In this document: one piece after another, positions 52,314 to 62,363 of the stretch
Layout: every line of letters starts with the position of its first letter
Numbering within the stretch: position 1 is the stretch's first letter
Assembly (NCBI RefSeq): GCF_003931915.1
Contig: NZ_RSAA01000005.1
Location: 1 to 64,000 of the forward strand
Length of the DNA: 64,000 bases
From: Saccharopolyspora rhizosphaerae
Lineage (GTDB): Bacteria; Actinomycetota; Actinomycetes; Mycobacteriales; Pseudonocardiaceae
Direction of reading: 5' to 3'
Position numbers and translations under genes: made by a program
Notes under the pieces: generated by a model
What the model saw: only the letters and a program-made list of their open reading frames with translations
What the model was told of the DNA's origin: nothing
Databases searched by the model: none

Positions 52314-53315
52314 TCAGCTGCGCAGGGCGCGCAAGGATTCGCGCAACGACCCCATCGTGGCCAGCACCGCGGTGGGTTCGTACCCGCAGTGGGCCATGCA
52401 GTTGGCGCAGCGCGGATCGTTGCCGCGACCGTAGGCCTCCCAGTCGGTCTCCTCCAGCAGCTCGCGGTAGCTGCGCGCGTAGCCGTCGGCCATCAGGTAG
52501 CAGGGCCGCTGCCAGCCGTAGAGCGAGTAGGACGGGATGGCCCACGCCGTGCAGCTGAAGTCGGTCTTGCCCTCGAGGAAGTCCAAGAACAGCGGCGAGT
52601 GGTTGAAGCGCCACTTGCGCCGGCGCCCGTCGGCGAAGACCTTCTTGAACAGCTCGCGGGTCTCGCTCACGCCCAGGAAGTGCTCCTGGTCCGGTGCCTT
52701 GTCGTAGGCGTAGGCCGGCGAGAGCATCATCTTGTCGACCTTGAGGTCGTTGTTGAGGTAGTCGAGCACCTCGATGACCGACTGCGGCGTGTCGGTGGTG
52801 AAGAACGTGGAGTTCGTCGTCACCCGGAAACCCCGCCGCTGCGCGTCCTTGACGTTGTCCACGGCCTGGGCGAACACGCCCTTCTTGCACACCGAGGCGT
52901 CGTGGCGCTCCTCCAGGCCGTCGATGTGCACCGCGAAGGAGAAGTACGGCGACGGCTCGAACTGGTCGATCTTGCGCGGCATCAGCAGCGCGTTGGTGCA
53001 CAGGTAGACGAACTTCTTGCGCTTGACCAGCTCCCTGACCAGCACGTCGATCTCGGGGTGCATGAGCGGCTCGCCGCCGGCGATCGACACCACCGGAGCA
53101 CCGCACTCCTCCACGGCCGCCAGCGCTTGCTCGACCGGCATCCGCTGCTTGAGCACGCTCGCCGGGTGCTGGATCTTGCCGCACCCGGCGCAGGCCAGGT
53201 TGCAGGCGAACAACGGCTCCAGCTCCAGTGTCAGCGCGAACTTGTCGCGCCGAGCCAGCTTCTGCTTCAGCAGGTAGGCACCGACTCGCACCGCCTGGCG
53301 CACGGGAATGCCCAT
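52314..53315 (-). CDS. hpnH: Hopanoid radical SAM protein HpnH (adenosylhopane synthase)
   Basis: The 333-residue radical SAM enzyme adds an adenosyl group to diploptene in hopanoid side-chain extension. The iron-sulfur cysteines are Cys38, Cys42 and Cys45 in FACNLACAGCGKIQHP. SIAGGEPLMHPEID and the C-terminal cysteine set DPRCANCMAHCGYEPTA fit the family closely. ATG 53315 follows GGAGGTG; the longer frame is not used. It is the last gene of the operon in this window. The later hpnO and ispH genes often seen next to it elsewhere are absent here. Confidence 0.95.
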   Translation of the reverse strand: MGIPVRQAVRVGAYLLKQKLARRDKFALTLELEPLFACNLACAGCGKIQHPASVLKQRMPVEQALAAVEECGAPVVSIAGGEPLMHPEIDVLVRELVKRKKFVYLCTNALLMPRKIDQFEPSPYFSFAVHIDGLEERHDASVCKKGVFAQAVDNVKDAQRRGFRVTTNSTFFTTDTPQSVIEVLDYLNNDLKVDKMMLSPAYAYDKAPDQEHFLGVSETRELFKKVFADGRRRKWRFNHSPLFLDFLEGKTDFSCTAWAIPSYSLYGWQRPCYLMADGYARSYRELLEETDWEAYGRGNDPRCANCMAHCGYEPTAVLATMGSLRESLRALRS

Positions 53316-53317
53316 GG

Positions 53318-53980
53318 CTACAACACCTCCTCGCAGGTCGCGCGAACTTCCGGCGGGATCTGGCGGCCCCACCGCCGCAGGCACGAACCCACGGCGTGCA
53401 GCCGCGCCAGCCCGGACATCGCCCGGCGCACGGTTCCCGGGCGCAGCAGGGGGTGCTGGGCGGTGTCGACCACCACCCGCACCACCGCCAGCGGGCGGTG
53501 CCCGGCCGCCTGGGCGAGCACCGCCGACTCCATGTCCACCGCCAGCGCTCCCGTCGCGGCCAGGTCGTCGCGGCGTTGACCGCGCACCAGCGCGTCGGTG
53601 GTCACGATCGGCCCGGTGCGCACCGGGAACCCGCTGCGCACGAGCGCGTCCGCCAGCGAATCGGCGGCGTGGCAGCGCAGCGCCTCCCGATGTCCGCGCA
53701 GTTCGTCGGCGACGATGACGTCGCCGCTGCGCACCTCCGGCGCGAGCCCGCCGGCCAGCCCGGCCACGACGAGCACGTCGAAGTCGGCGGCCAGCAGGCG
53801 TACCGCGCTGCGCGCGCTGCGCCGCGGGCCGTAGCCGGTGCGACGCACGGTCACCGAGTCGGCGTCAAGCCCGGTGGTGCGCATGGTTTCCTGGCCGGAG
53901 ACGGCACCGCGGGTGGCCGAGCGCAGCGCGCTGGCCTCCAACCGCATCGGTGCGCAGATCAGCATCCTGGTGGTCGACAT
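53318..53980 (-). CDS. hpnG: Hopanoid-associated nucleosidase/phosphorylase HpnG
   Basis: The 220-residue protein has the nucleoside phosphorylase fold: LICAPMRLEASALR at the start, VVAGLAGGLAPEVRSGDVIVADEL, and AVDMESAVLAQAAG near the end. HpnG removes adenine from adenosylhopane to give ribosylhopane. It sits between shc and hpnH with gaps of one and two bases. Length fits the family. Confidence 0.88.
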   Translation of the reverse strand: MSTTRMLICAPMRLEASALRSATRGAVSGQETMRTTGLDADSVTVRRTGYGPRRSARSAVRLLAADFDVLVVAGLAGGLAPEVRSGDVIVADELRGHREALRCHAADSLADALVRSGFPVRTGPIVTTDALVRGQRRDDLAATGALAVDMESAVLAQAAGHRPLAVVRVVVDTAQHPLLRPGTVRRAMSGLARLHAVGSCLRRWGRQIPPEVRATCEEVL

Positions 53981-53981
53981 G

Positions 53982-55922
53982 TCACTCCCCGTCCCGCAGG
54001 TAGCGCCCGAGCGCGGTCAGCGGGAAGATCACCCGGTACAGGTGGTAGTTGATGTAGAAGTCACCGGGGAACCCGGTCCCGGTGAACTGCGGCTCGTCCC
54101 AACCGCCGTCGGCGCGCTGGCTCCGAGCCAGGTAGCCGATCCCGCGACGCACCGCATCGGTGTCGTGCCTGCGCACCGCCAGCAGCGCCATCAGGGCCCA
54201 GCCGGTCTGCGACGCCGTCGAGGTGCCGCGCCCGATCCACTGCGGATCGTCGTAGGAGCGCAGGTCCTCACCCCAGCCGCCGTCGTCGTTCTGGTGCGCC
54301 TCCAGCCAGCGCACGGCGTCGCGCAACGCCCGGTGCTGTGGATCCACCCCCGCCGCGACCAGCGCGGGCACCACGGCGCCGGTGCCGTAGACGTGGTTGG
54401 CGCCCCACCGCCCGAACCACGACCCGTCGCGCTCCTGGTGCGCCAGCAGCCAGTTCACGCCGTCGCGCAGCACTTGGTCGCGCTCGCCGAGCACGGCCAG
54501 CGCCTCCACCACGTGGGCGGTCACGTCGGCCGACGGCGGGTCGATGACCTCGCCGAAGTCGCAGAACGGCAGCGTGCGCACCAGTTGCCGCGTGTTGTCG
54601 GCGTCGAAAGCGCCCCAGCCGCCGTCCTTCGAGCGCATGCCGCGCAGCCACCGAACTCCGCGTTCGATGGCGCCGCGCACCGCCTCGCGGTCGGGGTGAT
54701 CGATCTTGTTGAGGGCCAGCAGCACCTCGGCGGTGTCGTCGATGTCGGGGTAGCCGTCGTTGTCGAACTCGAACGCCCACCCACCCCCGGCCGGCAGCTC
54801 GGGGCGCTGGACCGCCCAGTCGCCCTGGACCCGGATCTCCTCCGCCAGGAGGTAGTCGGTCGCGCGCCGCAGCGACGGGTGGTCGGCGGGCACCCCGGCG
54901 TCGCGCAGCGCCTGCACGCCCAGGACCGTGTCCCACACCGGCGACTGGCAGGCCTCCAGCCTGCGCACGGGGCCTTCGGGCGTCCGCTCGCGGATGAGGA
55001 ACCGCTCCAGCCCCGCCAGGCCCTTGGCGATCACCGGGTGGTCCATCGGGTAGCCGAGCAGGTGCAGCGCCAGCAGCGAGTACACCCAGGGCGGTTGGAT
55101 GCCTCCCCACGACCCGTCGGCTTCCTGGCGGGCGACGATCCACTCGGCGGCGCGCAACATCGCGTGCCGGCGCAGCGACCGCACCGGACGCCGGTGGTAG
55201 CGGTGCAGGACGCGGTCGAGGCGGTGGAAGCCGTAGCCCCAGGACCACTCGAACGTCGGCCGCTCGGCCGGCCGCCCGGTGCGCAGCTCCCGCACGCTGA
55301 TGCCCAGGTCGCGACGCGGACGCAGGGTGCACACCACGGTCAGCGGCACCACGGTCTGGCGCGCCCAGCAAGCCCAGTCGGAGACGTTGAGCGGGAACCA
55401 CTTCGGCAGCAGCACGACTTCCGGTGGCATGGCCGGCAGTTCGTCCCAGGACCACTCGCCGAACAGCGCCAGCCAGATCCGGGTGAACACCCGGGTGTCC
55501 TCCAGACCGCCGTGGGCGAGGATCCACTCGCGGGCGGTGCGCATGTGCGCGGCGTCGACGTCGTCACCGGCGAGCTTGAGCGCGGTGTAGGCCTCGACGG
55601 TCGTGGAGAGGTCCCCGGGACCGCCGTAGAAGTTCGCCCACGTGCCGTCCTCGCGCTGCTGGGAGCGGATCCAGCGGGCTGACTGCTCGGTCTCCGACTC
55701 GGTGCGGATGCCGAGGAACTGCCGCAGCAGGAGGTCCTCGACGTCCATGGTCACGTTGGTCTCGAGCTCGCCCTTCCACCAGCCCTCGGGGCTCTGCAAC
55801 GACAGCAGGTGATCGCAGGCCGCCTGCGCCGCCAACCGCGCGTGAGCGCGCGCCGCGCCCTGGCTCAGGATGTGCGCGGCGGTCGCGGCGGACCGGGTGG
55901 GTTGTTGCAGCTGATCGGTCAC
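53982..55922 (-). CDS. shc: Squalene-hopene cyclase
   Basis: The 646-residue cyclase turns squalene into hopene at the membrane. The initiating acid motif DxDD is present as YPDIDDTAE near residue 394. QW repeats are scattered through the protein (for example QREDGTWANFYGG, QEADGSWGGIQPPWVYS, SKDGGWGAFDADN, QRADGGWDE), and the C-terminus GTGFPGDFYINYHLYRVIFPLTALGRY is typical. GTG 55922 follows GGAGGAAGC and overlaps the polyprenyl synthase stop (GTGA). Length is that of bacterial SHCs. Confidence 0.96.
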   Translation of the reverse strand: MTDQLQQPTRSAATAAHILSQGAARAHARLAAQAACDHLLSLQSPEGWWKGELETNVTMDVEDLLLRQFLGIRTESETEQSARWIRSQQREDGTWANFYGGPGDLSTTVEAYTALKLAGDDVDAAHMRTAREWILAHGGLEDTRVFTRIWLALFGEWSWDELPAMPPEVVLLPKWFPLNVSDWACWARQTVVPLTVVCTLRPRRDLGISVRELRTGRPAERPTFEWSWGYGFHRLDRVLHRYHRRPVRSLRRHAMLRAAEWIVARQEADGSWGGIQPPWVYSLLALHLLGYPMDHPVIAKGLAGLERFLIRERTPEGPVRRLEACQSPVWDTVLGVQALRDAGVPADHPSLRRATDYLLAEEIRVQGDWAVQRPELPAGGGWAFEFDNDGYPDIDDTAEVLLALNKIDHPDREAVRGAIERGVRWLRGMRSKDGGWGAFDADNTRQLVRTLPFCDFGEVIDPPSADVTAHVVEALAVLGERDQVLRDGVNWLLAHQERDGSWFGRWGANHVYGTGAVVPALVAAGVDPQHRALRDAVRWLEAHQNDDGGWGEDLRSYDDPQWIGRGTSTASQTGWALMALLAVRRHDTDAVRRGIGYLARSQRADGGWDEPQFTGTGFPGDFYINYHLYRVIFPLTALGRYLRDGE

Positions 55923-56926
55923 AGCTTCCTCCGTACGATGAATTCGGCGAGCTCTCCCAGTGCCGTGGTGTCGCCCAGCGATCCGGCGTCGAGCTGTGCC
56001 TCCGCGAGCTCGAGCCGGCGCCGGCACTCCTGCCGCGTCCAGTCCTCGGAACCGGCGCGGCGCACCATCTCGGCGGCTTCGTGCAGTTGCTCCTCGGTGA
56101 GCGGGTCGGGCTGCGCGTAGAGCTCCCACAACCGCTCGCCCGCTGCGGTGCCGGAGGTCAGGGCGTGCACCACCGGGACCGTCTTCTTGCGGGTGCGCAG
56201 GTCCGACAGCACCGGCTTGCCGGTGACCTGGGGATCTCCCCACAGCCCGAGCAGGTCGTCGACGAGTTGGAAGGCCATGCCCAGCTCGGTGCCGTAGGCG
56301 TGCAGGGCACGCACCTGCTCGCGCGAGGCTCCGGCGCTCAGCGCGCCGATGGAGCATGCGCACGCCAGCAGCGCGGCGGTCTTGTCGTGCGCCATGCTCA
56401 GGCATTCGGTGAGGTCGACGTCCTGGCGGCGCTCGAAGTCCAGGTCCGCGGCCTGTCCGGCGATGAGCACCCGGGTCGTGGCCGACAGCGACCGCACCGC
56501 CACGGCCGCGTGGGGCGCGTCGGACTCGAGCAGCACGTCCGGTGCCAGGGCCAGCAGCGCGTCCCCAGCCAAGATCGCCGCCGAGGAACCGAAGACGGTC
56601 CAGGCGGTGGGCCGGTGCCTGCGCGAGGCGTCGCCGTCCATCACGTCGTCGTGCAGCAGCGAGAAGTTGTGCACCAGCTCCACCGCCGCCGCGCCGGCGA
56701 TGCCCGGTTGCGCTGCGCCGCAAGCGATCTCGGTCGCGGCGAGGGTCATGGCAGGGCGCAGCGCCTTGCCCCCGGCCTCGGTGTGCGCGCCGTCGGCGTC
56801 GACCCAGCCGAAGTGGTACTCGCTGACCCGCCTGCTGTCGCGGTCCAGCCGCGCCACCGCCGCGCGCAACGTCGGGTCCACCTGTTCCCGGGCGGTGCGC
56901 AGCGCCAGGGGCAGAACTGCAGTCAT
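55919..56926 (-). CDS. Polyprenyl diphosphate synthase of the hopanoid operon
   Basis: The 335-residue trans-prenyltransferase has GGKALRPAM, the first Asp-rich motif LLHDDVMDGDASRRHRPT and the second FQLVDDLLGLWGDP. It condenses isopentenyl diphosphate with allylic diphosphates, here most likely to farnesyl diphosphate for squalene, though chain length cannot be read safely. ATG 56926 follows GGAGGTGAC and overlaps the hpnE stop. A polyprenyl synthase in this slot is usual in actinomycete hopanoid clusters. Confidence 0.92.
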   Translation of the reverse strand: MTAVLPLALRTAREQVDPTLRAAVARLDRDSRRVSEYHFGWVDADGAHTEAGGKALRPAMTLAATEIACGAAQPGIAGAAAVELVHNFSLLHDDVMDGDASRRHRPTAWTVFGSSAAILAGDALLALAPDVLLESDAPHAAVAVRSLSATTRVLIAGQAADLDFERRQDVDLTECLSMAHDKTAALLACACSIGALSAGASREQVRALHAYGTELGMAFQLVDDLLGLWGDPQVTGKPVLSDLRTRKKTVPVVHALTSGTAAGERLWELYAQPDPLTEEQLHEAAEMVRRAGSEDWTRQECRRRLELAEAQLDAGSLGDTTALGELAEFIVRRKL

Positions 56927-58284
56927 GCCGTCACCTCCACGCTCGTGCGCGATCGCTGTTGGCTGTCCACGACCTCGGCAGCGCGGATGCCGCTGCGGAC
57001 CGCACCCTCGGTGGTGTCCGGCCAGCCGGTCGCGGTCCAGGCACCCGCGAGCACCAAGCCGGGCACGTCGGTGCGCGCGGCGGGCCGCAGCGCGGCCGTG
57101 CCCGGGGCCTGCCGGAAGGTGGCGTGGGGTTCGCGGGTGACGAAGAAGTCCAGCACGCGGGCCCGCCTGGCGGCCGGGAACAGCTCGTTCAGGGCCGGTG
57201 TGAAGACCTCGCGGAGCTCCTCGGTCCGCATCCCGATCTCCCGCTCGGCCGCCGACTGGGACAGCGCCAGGTACTGGCCGGTGCGCGCGCCGGAGATGCG
57301 GGTGCGGTCGAAGACCCACTGCACGGGCGAGTCGAGCACCGCGGCCATCTCCAGGTCGGTGACCCTGCGGTCGAAGTGGACGTGGACGTTGACGATCGGT
57401 GAGCACGACAGCCGCGCCCAGGCCTCGGCGTCGCGCACGGGCAGGTCTGCGACGAGCCCGGCCGCCGCCCGGTGCGGCGTGGCCACCACGACGGAGTCGG
57501 CCACCAGCTCGCGCTCACCGGCCGGCTCGTCGACCCGAACGTGAAAACCGTTGGTGTCCGGTCGGATCGTTCCCGCCTTGCACCGGGCCCTGACCTCCAC
57601 CCCCGCGTTCAGCAGTGCGCGGTGGCCCGCTTCGCCGTGCAGCTCCGACAGCGGCCGCTGCGGCACGCCGATGTCGCAGGCGTCGGCGACGTCGAGCACG
57701 CCGGTGCGGAAGACCCTGGTGGCCAACGCCATCGAGGCGTTCTCCGGTGGGGCGTTGAGCGCCGCCACCGCCAGCAGCCCCCACAGCGCCTCGACCGCTT
57801 GCGGCGTCTCCCCGCGCTCCCGCAGCCACTGGCCGAGGCTCTGCCCGTCCAGCGCCGGGTCGTCCGGGTCGAGCGCGCGCAGCGCGAGGGCGGTCCGCGC
57901 GACGCGGGCCCGTTGGGCCCAGCTCAGCCGCCGGTAACCGAGCAGCGCCGGGGCGAGGTGCCCGGGCGCGGGCAGGTTCCAGCGGGTCAGCGTCGCCGGT
58001 GCCGCACCGGGGCTGATCACCGGCACGCGGAAGCGCGTCTGCACGCGGATCCCGTCGGCCACGCCGAGCCTGCGCAGCAGGTCGAGGTAGGAGGTGTAGC
58101 AGCGCAGCAGCACGTGCTGGCCCGTGTCGACGAGCAGGTCACCGCGGGCGAACGAGTAGGTCGCGCCACCCAGCCGGGCCCGCGCCTCGACCAGCTGCAC
58201 CGAGTACCCGCGTTCGCGGCAGTCCAGCGCAGCGGTGATGCCCGCCAGCCCGCCGCCGATGACCACGACGTGCCCGCGGTTCAC
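56923..58284 (-). CDS. hpnE: Hydroxysqualene dehydroxylase HpnE
   Basis: The 453-residue flavoprotein resembles amine oxidase/phytoene desaturases: FAD loop VVVIGGGLAGITAALDCRERGYSVQLVEARARLGG, and the C-terminal PGLVLAGAWTATGWPDTTEGAVRSG. In the HpnCDE route it reduces hydroxysqualene to squalene. GTG 58284 overlaps the hpnD stop, and its stop overlaps the next start. Confidence 0.93.
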   Translation of the reverse strand: MNRGHVVVIGGGLAGITAALDCRERGYSVQLVEARARLGGATYSFARGDLLVDTGQHVLLRCYTSYLDLLRRLGVADGIRVQTRFRVPVISPGAAPATLTRWNLPAPGHLAPALLGYRRLSWAQRARVARTALALRALDPDDPALDGQSLGQWLRERGETPQAVEALWGLLAVAALNAPPENASMALATRVFRTGVLDVADACDIGVPQRPLSELHGEAGHRALLNAGVEVRARCKAGTIRPDTNGFHVRVDEPAGERELVADSVVVATPHRAAAGLVADLPVRDAEAWARLSCSPIVNVHVHFDRRVTDLEMAAVLDSPVQWVFDRTRISGARTGQYLALSQSAAEREIGMRTEELREVFTPALNELFPAARRARVLDFFVTREPHATFRQAPGTAALRPAARTDVPGLVLAGAWTATGWPDTTEGAVRSGIRAAEVVDSQQRSRTSVEVTA

Positions 58285-59144
58285 GGTGCCATCCCCGCCA
58301 GCGAGCGGGCGGCGACGCCGGCCTTGCGCCAGCCCGGCAGCGAGGTGCGCTCGCGCATCGCGGCGCTCGGGTTGGAGGCGATGCGCACCAAAAGCTGGTG
58401 GTAGATGCCGGCCATCGAGGCGCAGCAGGCGCGGGAGCGGCGGTCGAGCATGGGCAGCAGCCGGAAACCCTCGCTGTACCAGCGCTCGGCCCGCGCCGCC
58501 TGGAACCGCACCAGGCGGTTCCAGCGCGCGGTGTCCTCCACGAAGCCGTTGCCGGGTTCCAGGCGAATGCCGAAGTGCGCGAGGTCGGCCGCGGGCAGGT
58601 AGGTGCGCCCGTTGAGCTGGTCCTCGCGGACGTCCCGCAGGATGTTGGTCAGCTGCAGCGCCACCCCCAGGGCGTCGGCCCGCACCACAGCGGTGGTGAG
58701 GTCGTCGGCGCCGAAGACGCCCAGCGACAACCTGCCGATGGACCCGGCCACGCACCGGCAGTAGTGCAGCAGCTCGTCGAAGGTCGTGTAGGTGGTGCCC
58801 CGCACGTCGGCTTCGCAGCCGTCGATGAGCTCGTCGAAGGCCTCCACCGGCAGCGGCATCCGGCTCGCCGCGTCGGCCAGCGCGGCCAGCACCGGATCGC
58901 TCGAACCGATCGAGGCCTGCTGCACGGCTTCCCGGCACTGCTTGAGCTCGCGCAGCTTCTCCTCCCGCGGCAGGACACCGTCACCGATGTCGTCCACCCG
59001 CCGGGCGAAGGCGTAGACCGCCGACAGCGCGCGGCGCTTCGGCCCGGGCAGCAGGCGGATGCCGTAGGAGAAGTTGCGCGCCTGCTCCCGGGTGATCCGC
59101 TCGCACTCCCGGTAGGCGTCCCGGATCCCGATCGGTCGCGTCAC
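58281..59144 (-). CDS. hpnD: Presqualene diphosphate synthase HpnD
   Basis: The 287-residue squalene/phytoene-synthase-type enzyme has the first Asp-rich site AFARRVDDIGD, the second Asp-rich site LQLTNILRDVREDQLNGRTYLP, and GTTYTTFDELLHYCRCVAGSIG between. HpnD makes presqualene diphosphate from two farnesyl diphosphates. The GTG start overlaps the stop of hpnC, indicating coupling. Confidence 0.93.
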   Translation of the reverse strand: MTRPIGIRDAYRECERITREQARNFSYGIRLLPGPKRRALSAVYAFARRVDDIGDGVLPREEKLRELKQCREAVQQASIGSSDPVLAALADAASRMPLPVEAFDELIDGCEADVRGTTYTTFDELLHYCRCVAGSIGRLSLGVFGADDLTTAVVRADALGVALQLTNILRDVREDQLNGRTYLPAADLAHFGIRLEPGNGFVEDTARWNRLVRFQAARAERWYSEGFRLLPMLDRRSRACCASMAGIYHQLLVRIASNPSAAMRERTSLPGWRKAGVAARSLAGMAP

Positions 59145-60049
59145 CGGGTCCCTCCCCTCGCGTGCAACCGCACCCACTCGGTGAAGGTGCGCGCCTTGCT
59201 CGGATTGACCTGAGCCGCCAGCGGGTCGTGCCCGGCGGCCTCGAACGCCGCGACGGTGGCCAGCCCGCCCGCGACGTAACCGGCGACGGCCAGCCGCGCG
59301 GTCCCCGACAGGGCGCCGACCAGCACGCTGCCGTCGCGCAGCATGCGGCGAGCCCGGGCGACCTCGAACCGCACCAGCCCGCGCAGCGCGGTCGAGGCGC
59401 GTGGTGCGGCGAGGTCGGACTCGTGGCAGCCGTAGCGCTCGAGGTCCTCGGCGGGCACGTAGACCCGGCCCGACCGGTGGTCCTCGGCGAGGTCCTGCAG
59501 GTGCTCCAGGACCTGCAGCGCGCTGCAGACCTTGTCCGACAGCGCGATCAGCCCTTCCTCGGCGCGGCCGAAGACGTGCAGGACCGACTCCCCGACCGGG
59601 TTCGCCGACAGCGCGCAGTAGTTCATCAGCTCGTCGAAGTCCTCGTAGCGCTTCACGTGCTGGTCGCGGCGGTTGGCCTCGATGAGCTTGGCCAGCGTGG
59701 ACATCGGGATCGCGCACTCGGTGACGGTCGGCTGCAGCTCACGCATGATGGTCGTGCGCGCGGTGCCGAGGTAGGCGCGTTCGAGGTCGTGTTCGAGGAA
59801 GTCCAGCAGCGCGTCGCGGTTGCCGGGCGCTTCGTCACCGGCGTAGTCGACCAGCCGGAAGTACCCGTAGAGGGCGTGCAGGTGCCTGCGCACACCGCCA
59901 GGCAGGACGCGAGAAGCCACGGGGAAGTTCTCCGAGCGCATCTGCGCCAGCACGGCTGCGCTGCGCGGCAGCTCACCCGAACGCTCTGCCCCCAGCGGGT
60001 GTTCGGGATCCTCACCGGACAGCGTCTCGCCCGGCAACGACAAGACCAT
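59141..60049 (-). CDS. hpnC: Hydroxysqualene synthase HpnC, first gene of the hopanoid operon
   Basis: The 302-residue protein is a squalene/phytoene-synthase homologue: ALYGYFRLVDYAGDEAPG (first Asp site changed, as is usual in HpnC), YCALSANPVGESVLHVFG, and VLEHLQDLAEDHRSGRVYVPAED. HpnC turns presqualene diphosphate into hydroxysqualene. ATG 60049 follows GGAGGAGG. The operon promoter should lie in 60050-60260; a CATACGAT box near 60092-60099 is a possible -10 element. Confidence 0.92.
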   Translation of the reverse strand: MVLSLPGETLSGEDPEHPLGAERSGELPRSAAVLAQMRSENFPVASRVLPGGVRRHLHALYGYFRLVDYAGDEAPGNRDALLDFLEHDLERAYLGTARTTIMRELQPTVTECAIPMSTLAKLIEANRRDQHVKRYEDFDELMNYCALSANPVGESVLHVFGRAEEGLIALSDKVCSALQVLEHLQDLAEDHRSGRVYVPAEDLERYGCHESDLAAPRASTALRGLVRFEVARARRMLRDGSVLVGALSGTARLAVAGYVAGGLATVAAFEAAGHDPLAAQVNPSKARTFTEWVRLHARGGTR

Positions 60050-60574
60050 CGGTCCTCCTCCTATCCACCGGCCAGGAGGCGCATCCGGCATCGTATGAGC
60101 GCCCCTGCAGCAGCGCAGGGCGAACGAAGAACCACGTGAGCCAACGTGATTCGCGCCGGTGTTCGACCACGCACCTGCTCCCCGGTTCCATATTGGACAT
60201 CGGGCGCGCGCTGCTCGCGCAGACCCGCCAGGAGGTGGCCGGATCGGGTGGCCGATCTCGACCACAATGGACTAGTCGACTACCGACTGCGACGAAAAGC
60301 CGGGGGACGGGCCGTCCCAAGATCACCGGGTCGGCGTTGCAGGAGTGCGGGATCGCCCGCGCCGGGGTGGCGAAGTTCAGTCGGCCGGGGCCCCGTCACG
60401 ACGCGAACGGGTGCGTGGAGCCCGGTCGGCCCGAAGCACCGGAGTCCGGACAGGCCGAGCGGGGCCACGCCCGGGCTCGATCAGGCGCTGCCTGCGTCAC
60501 CGAGCACCGAGTGCCGCTCGGTGACGCTCAAGACCGGGACGCTCCGGTGGTCGCCGCGGCCACCGGAGCCCGGC
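60050..60574. other. Intergenic region between hopanoid operon and dipeptidase gene
   Basis: Holds the presumed hopanoid promoter on the left and, at 60494-60527, a perfect 12-bp hairpin (GCGTCACCGAGC / GCTCGGTGACGC, ten-base loop) just past the dipeptidase stop, which is a likely terminator for that gene. No other gene is seen. Confidence 0.6.
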
Positions 60575-61768
60575 TCAGCCGTCGAGCCGGTCGATGGTGG
60601 CGATGGACGGCGGTTCGGTGCGCTGCAACTCGGCGGCCACGCGTTCGGCGTCGCGCAGCACCCGGACGGCGTTGTGCCAGGTCAGCTTGCCCAGGTCGGC
60701 CTCCGACCAGCCGCGGCGCAGCAGCTCGGCGATCAGGTTCGGGTACCCGGAGACGTCGTCGAGGTCCTCCGGCAAGAAGATCGTGCCGTCGTAGTCTCCG
60801 CCGATGCCGATGTGGTCGACACCGGCGACCTCGCGCATGTGGTCGAGGTGGTCCGCGACGGTCTTCGCGGTCGCCACCGGCTGCGGGTGGGCCGCCTCGA
60901 ACTCGCGCAGCACCTCCTTGGCCTCGGGCGTGCTGTCGAGGCCACCCAAGCCGTGGTCGACGAGCTCCCGCTGCGCGGCGGCCGTCCACTCCACCGACTC
61001 CTGCAGCACGAACTTGGTCACGAACGTCGCCATGGCAACGCCGCCGTTCTCCGGCAGCTGGGCGAGCACGTCGTCGGGGATGTTGCGCGGGTGCGAGCAC
61101 ACCGCGCGGGAGGAGGAGTGGGAGAACACCACCGGGGCGCGGCTGGCGCGCAACGCGTCGCGCATGGTGTCGGCGGCGACGTGCGAGAGGTCGACGAGCA
61201 TGCCCATGCGGTTCATCTCGCGCACCACCTCGACGCCGAAGCGGGTCAATCCGTGGGCGGCGGGTTCGTCGGTGGCCGCGTCGGCCCAGGGCGTGTTGTC
61301 GTTGTGGGTCAGCGTCAGGTAGCGGACCCCGAGGTCGTAGAAGGCGCGCAAGGTGGCCAGCGAGCAGTTGATGGAGTGCCCGCCCTCGGCGCCCATGAGC
61401 GAGGCGATCTTGCCCTCCGCCCGGGCGGCTTCGACCTCGTCGGCGGTGCGGGCCAGGCGCAACCGGTGCGGGTAGCGGGCCGCCAGCGCCTTGACGCAGT
61501 CGATCTGCTCCAGCGTTGCGCTCACCGCGTGGTCGCCCTGCAGGGAGGTGGGGACGTAGACCGACCAGAACTGGCCGCCGACACCGCCGGCGTCGAGGCG
61601 GGCGAGGTCGGTGTGCAGCCGGCCGGTCTGGTCGGCGGCGATGTCGCGCTGGTCGAGGTCGTAGCGGACCTGCTCGCGCAACGCCCACGCGAGGTCGTTG
61701 TGCCCGTCGAGCACCGGCGTGGCCTCCAGCAGCTCCCGGGCCTTGGCCACCGCGTCCGACTCGCTCAT
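60575..61768 (-). CDS. Peptidase M19 family (membrane/renal) dipeptidase
   Basis: The 397-residue zinc dipeptidase has [15 protein letters not shown] (metal His and Asp), [11 protein letters not shown] (metal Glu), [46 protein letters not shown] and IGIGGDYDG. The family cuts dipeptides and some beta-lactams or lactone-like bonds. No signal peptide is obvious, so probably cytoplasmic. ATG 61768 has a GGGGGAG site. Confidence 0.9.
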   Translation of the reverse strand: MSESDAVAKARELLEATPVLDGHNDLAWALREQVRYDLDQRDIAADQTGRLHTDLARLDAGGVGGQFWSVYVPTSLQGDHAVSATLEQIDCVKALAARYPHRLRLARTADEVEAARAEGKIASLMGAEGGHSINCSLATLRAFYDLGVRYLTLTHNDNTPWADAATDEPAAHGLTRFGVEVVREMNRMGMLVDLSHVAADTMRDALRASRAPVVFSHSSSRAVCSHPRNIPDDVLAQLPENGGVAMATFVTKFVLQESVEWTAAAQRELVDHGLGGLDSTPEAKEVLREFEAAHPQPVATAKTVADHLDHMREVAGVDHIGIGGDYDGTIFLPEDLDDVSGYPNLIAELLRRGWSEADLGKLTWHNAVRVLRDAERVAAELQRTEPPSIATIDRLDG

Positions 61769-61896
61769 CGCGCTCCCCCGATTCACCCGGTCGGTTGTCC
61801 TCGCTGAGCATATCCGCTCGAGATCACCCGACCAGGGCCCTGTGGCACGCCGTAGATCGAATCGACGAAACGGGCATTCGGCCGCACCATCTGCAT

Positions 61897-62094
61897 ATGG
61901 AGCGAATTCCCAGGCAGCAGGACACCAGCAACCTGCCCTCGGTGCTGGCCGAGTACGGACATCTCGCCGCGCAACTGCCGGGCGCCTCGGCGAGCCAGGC
62001 GGAGCGCTTGCGCGCCCGCCTCGCCGAGCTGGACGAGCAGATCGACGACTACGTCGCGCAGCTCACCGAGTACCACTCCATCGTGGACAGTTGA
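61897..62094 (+). CDS. Small acidic coiled-coil protein, function unknown
   Basis: The 65-residue protein ends in a heptad-like helix ([31 protein letters not shown]). Actinobacteria have many such small helical proteins of unknown role. No ribosome binding site is clear. It is divergent from the M19 gene and followed by a short hairpin (TGAGGCGG / CCGCCTCA, 62099-62129). Confidence 0.6.
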   Translation: MERIPRQQDTSNLPSVLAEYGHLAAQLPGASASQAERLRARLAELDEQIDDYVAQLTEYHSIVDS

Positions 62095-62363
62095 CCGGTG
62101 AGGCGGCCGAGGCCTGCAGGACCGCCTCAGCCGCAGCCCCAGTCCTGCCCTGACGAGCTCCACCTCCTCGGTCACCCGACCGGGGAGGATTTTTCCGCCA
62201 CTCGATTTCACTCGACACTGAACATATCGACACTGCTGAGGCGTGGTGCGCTCGAGTGCGCGGGGCCGCACGGCGCTGCTGCGGCGTGTACGCCGTGGGA
62301 CGTAGTGCTGATGTCGGTGCTGGGAGGACGTCCTGGTGGGTCGTGTGGGTGAGACTGGTGGAC

